27,598 nucleotides of DNA, taken from positions 1 through 27,598 of the forward strand of contig CAZLQZ010000016.1 of assembly GCA_964561995.1 (NCBI GenBank), written 5' to 3'. The position numbers were made by a program, and so were the translations under genes. The first letter of the stretch is position 1; every line of letters starts with the position of its first letter. Source of the stretch: JABIAG01 sp964561995. Its GTDB lineage: Archaea > Nanobdellota > Nanobdellia > Woesearchaeales > JABIAG01. Below the pieces are notes generated by a model. It did no database searches. It was not told where the DNA came from and saw only the letters and a program-made list of their open reading frames with translations. Positions 22,366 to 27,598 of the stretch are shown piece by piece.

Positions 22366-23376
22366 ATGAGTAGAAATATCTATCAAACTGAACCTGCTGC
22401 AAGGCTATACCATTCAATGTTACAGAGTAGGCTGGCTGGAGAACCTTTAGGTCCGCATTCAGTTGAAAGAGAAAATGTACTTAAATCATGTTCTAATGTA
22501 GGTGAATTATTAGTTGCAATTAAAGAGGCTAGAATGAAAAATCCTGCTGACACTGGAAATCAAATTGCACTTGCTTATCAATTTTTATTTTTAGATGAGG
22601 CTGTAGCTTTGAAATCTCGACTTTTTGAAGAGGGATATCCGGGTAGACTTGAAAGATTTGATTTGGCTCTAGCAAGAGTACAAGCAAAATATGGATTAAG
22701 AATTACAGATGATGAAAGTAGATTTATGCCAAATTTAGAATCAGATTTCTTAAGGGGTGAAATTAAATCGCAGGGTGAATATCGTAAAAAATCTACTATT
22801 TCTTTATTTGAAAAATTACATTTATTGGGTGATGAAGGTTATATGAAAAAATCTTCTAAATTTACTCCTGAGTACGTTTATAAGGCAAAAGAATTATCTG
22901 ATGGATTGTGTGAAGGAAGACTTGATGAAGATCAATTTGATTTAGGTTTTTGGACTGCTGTTTTAGAAGATTATCATGGTTTTATTTTTTTAATACCTGA
23001 TTTAGGAAGTAGACAAGAATTATATGGACTTATTATGAAAAGATCTGATGATATGAAACGTTGTGTTGTAGAAAGTAGTGCTTGGAAATCAAGAAGAAGA
23101 TATCATAGAAGATTAATTTTTCAAGGATATTCTCCAAAAAGTCAAGAAGATCTTTCAAACAAATTACCCTTTGAATTATTAATTGAGAGAAAATCTGATC
23201 ATCAAATTGGTTTAGCATTAGCTTATTGTTCACATAAAGGTTTTCCGTTGCCAGTTGCCGAGTATCAACTTAGAAGAAAATTAATGAAACAAATGGCAGA
23301 AACTACTGATGTTCAACAATTAAGAAATTTATTAGTTGAAGAAACTCATAAACATTATAAAAATCAAAAAAATTAA
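22366..23376 (+). CDS. Hypothetical helical protein, no recognised family
   Basis: A 336-residue soluble protein rich in helices and in Arg, Lys and Glu. The first third includes ARLYHSMLQSRLAGEPLGPH and RLERFDLALARVQAKYGLR; the last third is basic (SSAWKSRRRYHRRLIFQGYS) and ends NQKN. There is no signal peptide, membrane segment, Walker motif or metal-binding cluster. A basic patch such as RRRYHRR could bind nucleic acid, but this is only a guess. It has its own TATA box and is convergent with the RimK-like gene (11 bases apart). Probably lineage-restricted. Confidence 0.7.
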   Translation: MSRNIYQTEPAARLYHSMLQSRLAGEPLGPHSVERENVLKSCSNVGELLVAIKEARMKNPADTGNQIALAYQFLFLDEAVALKSRLFEEGYPGRLERFDLALARVQAKYGLRITDDESRFMPNLESDFLRGEIKSQGEYRKKSTISLFEKLHLLGDEGYMKKSSKFTPEYVYKAKELSDGLCEGRLDEDQFDLGFWTAVLEDYHGFIFLIPDLGSRQELYGLIMKRSDDMKRCVVESSAWKSRRRYHRRLIFQGYSPKSQEDLSNKLPFELLIERKSDHQIGLALAYCSHKGFPLPVAEYQLRRKLMKQMAETTDVQQLRNLLVEETHKHYKNQKN

Positions 23377-23387
23377 ATTTTCTTTTT

Positions 23388-24461
23388 TTAGACTTTTTCA
23401 ATACCTATCATGCCTTTTTTAACTTTCATGATAACTTCGGAATCTTCTTTAAATCCTGCCATCTTAGCTACAACTTCGGGAATTAATATTCTCTCGCCTC
23501 TAAAATCAAGTTTAGTAATTATTTGTTGTTCTTTTTTACCTTCAGTTTCTTCAATGATTTTTTCAGCATGATCTTCTGCATTTTTTTCTTTTTTAAATTC
23601 TCTAGTTTTTTTTGCCAAGAATTTTCCAATCATATCGGGAATGTCTAAATTTGTCGCTTTCATAATTCCTTGTAATCCAGGACTTAAATTTGCTTCTAAT
23701 ACTAAAGGACCTTTTACACTTTCTAAAATATCAACAGCACAAATTTCTGATTTTAATGCTTTAGCAGCTTTTATTGCAATTTTATTTGTTTTTGAATCTA
23801 ATGTAATTGGTTCGGCTGATCCGCCAGCATGGATGTTAGCTCTTTTTTCTTCTCTAACTGCTTTTCGTGTCATTGCACCAACTACTTCATCTCCAATAAC
23901 TATTGCTCTAATATCTTCTCCACCCGTCTCAATATACTCTTGTAATAAAACTGTTTGTTTTAATTCAGATAATGTATCTAAAATTCCTGAAGCAGCGGCT
24001 ATTGATTCAGCAAACATAACGCCTTTTCCATGTGTTCCGCCCGGAATTTTTAAAATAACTGGAAAGTTAATGTCTTTTAGAACTTCTTTTGCAGCTTCAA
24101 CAGTTGGAGTAATATATGTCTCTGGTGTTGGAACGCCTTTTTGTTCTAAAGCTATATGAGTAAAAGTTTTATCATTAACTATTGTAAATGATTCTGTATC
24201 TATTGGCATATAGGAATTTTTTTCAAAAAACGATGCAATAGATTTCATAATTAAAGCATATCTAAAAGAACTTTTTAAATAAACACAATCGTAACTTTTT
24301 TTAATTTCTTTTCCTTCAAACATTAAGAGTGGTTTTCCTTTTCCTATTCTCATCTCTACTTTTCTAATGTCGTACTGGTCTACCTCATCAAAATGTTTTT
24401 TCATAGCTTCTAATATTCTCATAGAAGAAACACTACCCATGCTAAACAATGCTGCATTCAT
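23388..24461 (-). CDS. RimK-like ATP-grasp glutamate ligase with C-terminal AbrB-like domain
   Basis: A 357-residue ATP-grasp ligase of the RimK family, which joins glutamate (or another amino acid) to a protein or small-molecule carboxylate. ATP-grasp features: FPVILKIPGGTHGKGV (133-148), LLQEYIE (172-178), GGEDIRAIVIG (180-190), the CAVDILES strand and LEANLSPGLQGI (265-276) with metal-binding Glu and Asn. After a charged linker (about 280-313), residues 315-357 (LDFRGERILIPEVVAKMAGF and on) resemble an AbrB/SpoVT swapped-hairpin domain, an unusual addition that may serve in oligomerisation or substrate docking. The start has GAGGT in the end of the upstream protease gene. It is third in an operon with sepF and the retropepsin-like gene. 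Confidence 0.85.
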   Translation of the reverse strand: MNAALFSMGSVSSMRILEAMKKHFDEVDQYDIRKVEMRIGKGKPLLMFEGKEIKKSYDCVYLKSSFRYALIMKSIASFFEKNSYMPIDTESFTIVNDKTFTHIALEQKGVPTPETYITPTVEAAKEVLKDINFPVILKIPGGTHGKGVMFAESIAAASGILDTLSELKQTVLLQEYIETGGEDIRAIVIGDEVVGAMTRKAVREEKRANIHAGGSAEPITLDSKTNKIAIKAAKALKSEICAVDILESVKGPLVLEANLSPGLQGIMKATNLDIPDMIGKFLAKKTREFKKEKNAEDHAEKIIEETEGKKEQQIITKLDFRGERILIPEVVAKMAGFKEDSEVIMKVKKGMIGIEKV

Positions 24462-24466
24462 TTTTT

Positions 24467-24811
24467 CTATACCTCTTTTTTAGGATCAATAATAAAATTT
24501 TGTTTTAAAATATTTTGACCAATTAATACTGGATAAGTCATATGACTTCTATTAAATACTGAAAATGTTCCAGTAATTTCTTTACCACTAATTTTTATTG
24601 TTAGTTTAACTATTTTTCTTTTAGTTATACCATGCGATGATTTAACAGTTGTTGTTCCAGTTTCTTCAGCATTTAATTTTTCTGCTATACTTTCATTAAC
24701 CGAACTTCTAGTGGCGCCAGTATCAATTCTAGCTTTAACATTAATACTATCTACATCATTAAGAATAGTTATGTCTTCAATTAATCCCACTACTGTTCTA
24801 TCTTCAAACAT
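24467..24811 (-). CDS. RimB-like retropepsin-fold aspartic protease (COG4067)
   Basis: A 114-residue protein with the aspartic-protease signature ARIDTGATRSSV (D30, T31, G32, A33) and a later YPVLIGQNIL segment that matches the second hydrophobic motif of retropepsins. It belongs to the family labelled ATP-dependent zinc protease (COG4067) that is often encoded beside RimK; the bacterial member RimB was reported to process RimK products. The chain is a single domain, so it should act as a dimer. It follows sepF by 12 bases and precedes the RimK-like gene by five, which strongly implies co-expression. Confidence 0.85.
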   Translation of the reverse strand: MFEDRTVVGLIEDITILNDVDSINVKARIDTGATRSSVNESIAEKLNAEETGTTTVKSSHGITKRKIVKLTIKISGKEITGTFSVFNRSHMTYPVLIGQNILKQNFIIDPKKEV

Positions 24812-24823
24812 TTTGATTCAGAA

Positions 24824-25225
24824 TTATTCTGATTTTATCTCTTCAACCTGTTTTGCTTTATGAATTTTTGCTATACCTGAAGTTGCAATAACAATATCTT
24901 CAGTAAATCCTGCAATTTCACCGTCTAATGCGTCACATGTTTTTCTAAGTTTAGCAATAGCTCTTTTTAATTCAGTAATTTCTTTTTCTTTCAAAGGTCT
25001 AATATTAATTAGAGCAATTGTATTACCGTCTCTTAAAGCGTCTACTACGTTTTTAATGTCTTCAAAATCGTCTAAAGTAAATGGTTTTACAAGAACTTTT
25101 GATTTAGATTCTATTTCTTCGTCAGTTTTTAATTCAACATATTCTGACTGTGGACTATCTATGAAGTCTTCTTCAAGAACTTCTCCTCTTTTAAATTTGT
25201 CTTTTAATTGTGAAAAAAATGTCAT
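24824..25225 (-). CDS. sepF: Archaeal cell division protein SepF
   Basis: A 133-residue SepF (DUF552) protein, the membrane anchor for FtsZ in many archaea. The N-terminus (MTFFSQLKDKFKRGEVLEED) has an amphipathic helix for membrane binding, then a charged linker. The SepF domain runs about 40-125: KVLVKPFTLDDFEDIKNVVDALRDGNTIALINI, a helix, then LDGEIAGFTEDIVIATSGIAKI. The C-terminus is charged and ends in Glu. AGGAGGAA is five bases before the ATG (25231-25238) and a TATA box near 25278-25286 implies a leader of about 30 bases. FtsZ is not in the window. It heads an operon with the protease and ligase genes. Confidence 0.93.
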   Translation of the reverse strand: MTFFSQLKDKFKRGEVLEEDFIDSPQSEYVELKTDEEIESKSKVLVKPFTLDDFEDIKNVVDALRDGNTIALINIRPLKEKEITELKRAIAKLRKTCDALDGEIAGFTEDIVIATSGIAKIHKAKQVEEIKSE

Positions 25226-25230
25226 TTTTC

Positions 25231-25238
25231 TTCCTCCT
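25231..25238 (-). promoter_or_regulatory. Shine-Dalgarno site of sepF
   Basis: AGGAGGAA on the minus strand, five bases before the ATG; strong and correctly spaced, it fixes the start. Confidence 0.65.
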
Positions 25239-25277
25239 AATACCTCTTAACTCTTGTAATTTTAGTTTTTATGCAGG

Positions 25278-25286
25278 TATATAAAT
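25278..25286 (-). promoter_or_regulatory. Putative TATA box of the sepF operon
   Basis: ATTTATATA on the minus strand, about 57 bases before the ATG. With the usual spacing the transcript would start near 25256, giving a leader of about 30 bases that holds the Shine-Dalgarno site. Confidence 0.5.
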
Positions 25287-25309
25287 GTTTTGGTTTTACA
25301 GTCTATGGA

Positions 25310-25984
25310 TTATAGTTTCTTTTTCCCTAACATTTTATATGATAAATAAATAAATGGCGTGTCTAATAATGCAACTAATATTTTTAATAACCATGCAGAA
25401 ATTATAAATATTAATATGTTTGGAACAATTCCATAAAAAGCAATCGTGATAAATATTGATGAATCAATTAATTGTGATGAAATAGTGCTTGCATTATTTC
25501 TTAACCATATTTGTTTATTGTGAGTTTTCTTTTTTAATTTATAAAATAACCATACGTCCCAATTTTGACTAATTACATAGGCAATTAATGAACCAAAAAC
25601 AATTCTGGGAGTAAATCCAAATACTATTTTTAATGCTTCATTTAATTGTATGCTCATATTTGATACATTTGCTAATAATATTAATTGTGAAATAATTAAT
25701 AATAAAATTTGTGCTGCAAAACCCATCCATATGACTTTTAATGCTTTTTTTTTACCCCAGTGTTCTGAAATTATATCTGTAGATAAAAATATTGCAGCAT
25801 ATAGTGGTAATGCTAAGGTGGATGGTATTCCAAATATATAAATTACTTGTGATGCAAAGATATTTGCCAATACTAATAATAAAGGTGGAATTAACATAAC
25901 CCATGTTTTTCCTAATTTAAATGAAAATAGAACTACAATAAATGATATTAACATAATTGATAAAAAAAGAATTTCATTAATCAT
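25310..25984 (-). CDS. Queuosine precursor transporter-like membrane protein (YhhQ/COG1738)
   Basis: A 224-residue protein with about six membrane helices. Family marks: DIISEHWGKKKALKVIWMGF (about 70-89), ASTISSQLIDSSIFITIAF (about 163-181) and the final LLKILVALLDTPFIYLSY. In bacteria YhhQ imports queuosine precursors (preQ0/preQ1); in an archaeon it would more likely supply preQ0 for archaeosine in tRNA. No tgt or archaeosine synthase gene is in the window. A TATA-like box (ATTTATAAAA on the minus strand, about 26003-26013) lies about 24 bases upstream. Confidence 0.85.
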   Translation of the reverse strand: MINEILFLSIMLISFIVVLFSFKLGKTWVMLIPPLLLVLANIFASQVIYIFGIPSTLALPLYAAIFLSTDIISEHWGKKKALKVIWMGFAAQILLLIISQLILLANVSNMSIQLNEALKIVFGFTPRIVFGSLIAYVISQNWDVWLFYKLKKKTHNKQIWLRNNASTISSQLIDSSIFITIAFYGIVPNILIFIISAWLLKILVALLDTPFIYLSYKMLGKKKL

Positions 25985-26015
25985 AGTCTCTATAAATTAT
26001 AATTTTTTATAAATC

Positions 26016-26026
26016 TTTTTAAATAA
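26016..26026 (+). promoter_or_regulatory. Putative TATA box of the 26046 gene
   Basis: TTTTTAAATAA centred about 25 bases before ATG 26046, next to the opposite-strand promoter of the transporter gene. Confidence 0.4.
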
Positions 26027-26045
26027 ATGATATAATCCCAATTTT

Positions 26046-26342
26046 ATGGGTGTTGAACGGACAGTAAACAAAGTTGAATATTTCGACAGTATGTTGATGG
26101 GATTTGCTACTAATTTAATAAAACAAGGAATAGAACCTGATTGGTACAATGTTTACATTTGGGAACCTACTGCAAAAGTGCCTTATTATGATATCGTAGT
26201 GCATACTTCTGTTGATAATAAGATCCATTTGAATTATAGTACGTCTATTAATGATAGAAAGAGATTTGTGAGAAATTTTGCTAAAGAATTTGAGTTTGCA
26301 GATTTAGGTTATAAAGTTAACTTCATCTGGGTTAAAGATTAG
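26046..26342 (+). CDS. Small hypothetical protein (98 residues)
   Basis: A soluble protein rich in aromatic residues, with segments such as DWYNVYIWEPTAKVPYYDIV and LGYKVNFIWVKD alternating with helices (YFDSMLMGFATNLIKQGI, RKRFVRNFAKEFEF). A small alpha/beta fold is likely. No family was recognised. The gene has its own TATA-like element and ends 36 bases before lysS, which has a separate TATA box. Confidence 0.7.
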   Translation: MGVERTVNKVEYFDSMLMGFATNLIKQGIEPDWYNVYIWEPTAKVPYYDIVVHTSVDNKIHLNYSTSINDRKRFVRNFAKEFEFADLGYKVNFIWVKD

Positions 26343-26349
26343 AAACCTA

Positions 26350-26356
26350 TTTATAC
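26350..26356 (+). promoter_or_regulatory. Putative TATA box of lysS
   Basis: TTTATAC centred 26 bases before ATG 26379. Confidence 0.5.
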
Positions 26357-26378
26357 AACTTGTTTTTCTAATTAGTAT

Positions 26379-27598
26379 ATGGATATTCCTGTACATTGGG
26401 CGGATCAAGTAGCAAGAAAGATAATTTCTGAAAAAGGTGATAAAGAGAAGTATGTATGTGCTTCTGGCATAACTCCCTCTGGAGTTGTTCATATTGGTAA
26501 TTTTAGAGAAATTATAACTGTTGAATTAGTTGTAAGGGCATTAAAAAAATTAGGAAAAGAAGTGCGATTTATTTATTCCTGGGATGATTATGATGTATTT
26601 AGAAAAGTTCCAAAAGGTATGCCAAAACCAGAAGTTTTACAATCTTATTTAAGAAAAGCAATTGTTAATGTTCCAGACCCATTTGATACTGAAGAAAGTT
26701 ATGCTAGGCATTTTGAAGTTGAAGTTGAAAAAGCTATTAAACAAGTAGGAGTATTTCCTGAATTTTTATATCAAGCTCAAAAATATAAAAATTGCGAATA
26801 TGCAAAAGGTATAAAATTAGCTTTACAAAATACTTCTAAAATAAAAGTAATCTTAGATGAATTTAGAAAAGAACCATTGGATGAAAATTGGTTACCAATT
26901 TCAGGATATTGTCCGGAATGTGGAGATGATAGAGTTGAGTTTTCTAATTATGATGGTGAATATAATATACATATGAAATGTACTGAATGTAATAAAGAAG
27001 TTGATGTTAATATTAAAGAGGCACCATTTATCAAATTACCCTGGAGAGTCGATTGGCCAATGAGATGGCAACATGAACAAGTTGATTTTGAACCTGGTGG
27101 AAAAGATCACTCTACAGTTGGTGGAAGTTTTTCAACTGGTAAAGAAATCGTTAAAGAAGTTTATAGTTTTTCAGCCCCTACGTATTCAATGTATGATTTT
27201 GTAAGAGTTAAAGGTGCTGGTGGAAAAATTTCAAGTTCATTAGGAAATGTAATAACTTTAAACGAAGTTTTAGATGTTTATGAACCTGCTATTACAAGAT
27301 ATTTGTTTGCTGGAACTAGACCTAATACTGAATTTGCTATTAGTTTTGATTTAGATGTTTTAAAAATCTATGAAGACTTTGATAAAACTGAAAGAATTTT
27401 TTATGATAATGAATTAGAATCAAATGACAAAGTAAGAGCTAAACAAAAAAGAATTTATGAATTAAGTTGTGTAAATGAACCTTTAAAACAAATGCCTTTT
27501 CAACCAAGTTTAAGACATTTAACTAGTATTGTTCAAATTTGTGAAAATGATTTAGAAAAAGTTAAAGAATTCTTTAGTGAAGAATTAAAAACTGAAGA
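26379..27598 (+). CDS. lysS: Lysyl-tRNA synthetase, class I (partial, 3' end outside window)
   Basis: The first 406 residues of a class I LysRS, the archaeal type unrelated to the class II enzyme of most bacteria and eukaryotes. The N-terminus MDIPVHWADQVARKI is typical. The HIGH-type motif is VHIGNF (about 35-40) and the KMSKS-type motif is GGKISSSLGN (about 286-295). A CxxC pair of a zinc ribbon is at YCPECG (about 183-188) with CTECN (about 206-210). WPMRWQHEQVDFEPGGKDH is the lysine-binding region. Full-length archaeal enzymes are about 500-530 residues, so roughly a hundred residues lie beyond the window. The frame is open to the last base. Confidence 0.95.
   Translation, partial: MDIPVHWADQVARKIISEKGDKEKYVCASGITPSGVVHIGNFREIITVELVVRALKKLGKEVRFIYSWDDYDVFRKVPKGMPKPEVLQSYLRKAIVNVPDPFDTEESYARHFEVEVEKAIKQVGVFPEFLYQAQKYKNCEYAKGIKLALQNTSKIKVILDEFRKEPLDENWLPISGYCPECGDDRVEFSNYDGEYNIHMKCTECNKEVDVNIKEAPFIKLPWRVDWPMRWQHEQVDFEPGGKDHSTVGGSFSTGKEIVKEVYSFSAPTYSMYDFVRVKGAGGKISSSLGNVITLNEVLDVYEPAITRYLFAGTRPNTEFAISFDLDVLKIYEDFDKTERIFYDNELESNDKVRAKQKRIYELSCVNEPLKQMPFQPSLRHLTSIVQICENDLEKVKEFFSEELKTE

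Noticed and set aside
23641..24159. 172-codon open frame on the plus strand
   Set aside because: It is the antisense shadow of the RimK-like gene, whose ATP-grasp motifs are clear.
1..27598. CRISPR array, tRNA or rRNA genes, insertion sequence
   Set aside because: No regularly spaced repeats, cloverleaf-like GC-rich segments or transposase genes were seen in the short intergenic spaces.

Overview
The window looks like chromosomal DNA of an AT-rich DPANN archaeon, most plausibly from the Woesearchaeota/Pacearchaeota/Nanoarchaeota cluster. The archaeal evidence is eL39, eL31 and eS1, a Cbf5 pseudouridine synthase, a stand-alone Bud32 kinase, archaeal SepF, class I lysyl-tRNA synthetase, DUF357 and ThiI. 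Many starts have a TATA box about 25 bases upstream, as in leaderless archaeal transcripts. A bacterial-type GyrB is present, as in some DPANN lineages. Genes are tightly packed and several adjacent pairs overlap at their ends. No rRNA, tRNA, CRISPR array, insertion sequence or phage gene was seen.

Layout. 1-794: end of a ribosomal-protein-like gene, then eL39 and eL31. 778-3227 (minus): a TIM-barrel-like protein, an unknown protein and a COG2108-type radical SAM protein. 3308-4967: UppP facing an unknown glycine-rich protein. 5282-6000: Bud32 followed by a partly duplicated 3' region with a structured motif. 6084-10088 (minus): a secreted triple thioredoxin-fold protein, ThiI and two unknown proteins. 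10194-12352: an AmmeMemoRadiSam-type protein without its radical SAM cysteines, a six-helix membrane protein and a membrane-anchored HTH regulator. 12349-14617: a small membrane protein (minus), DUF357 followed by a perfect 121-bp tandem duplication carrying the same structured motif, and an Atg22/UMF1-type MFS transporter. 14655-17598: Cbf5 and a dolichol-kinase-like protein (divergent), eS1 and a GIY-YIG-like protein. 17638-21283 (minus): GyrB, a twitch/SPASM-like radical SAM protein and an unlisted 48-residue acidic protein. 21394-23376: an AbrB-PhoU regulator and an unknown protein. 23388-25225 (minus): SepF, a retropepsin-like protease and a RimK-like ligase in an apparent operon. 25310-27598: a queuosine-precursor-transporter-like protein, a small unknown protein and the start of class I lysS.

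Themes. Translation and RNA modification dominate (ribosomal proteins, Cbf5, Bud32, ThiI, LysRS, preQ0-type transport). UppP and the dolichol-kinase-like protein would both feed a polyprenyl-phosphate pool for cell-surface glycans. SepF with a peptide ligase and protease suggests modification of division or ribosomal proteins.

Most interesting signals: (1) a 29-nt motif with conserved hairpins in two unrelated 3' regions, each time exactly at a duplication junction; (2) a radical SAM family protein whose three cluster cysteines are replaced in an otherwise aligned motif; (3) near-identical PEVK-like tails on separate ribosomal proteins; (4) the SepF-protease-ligase operon; (5) a small acidic protein with unusual codon use, divergent from an AbrB-PhoU regulator across a perfect 12-bp-arm inverted repeat.
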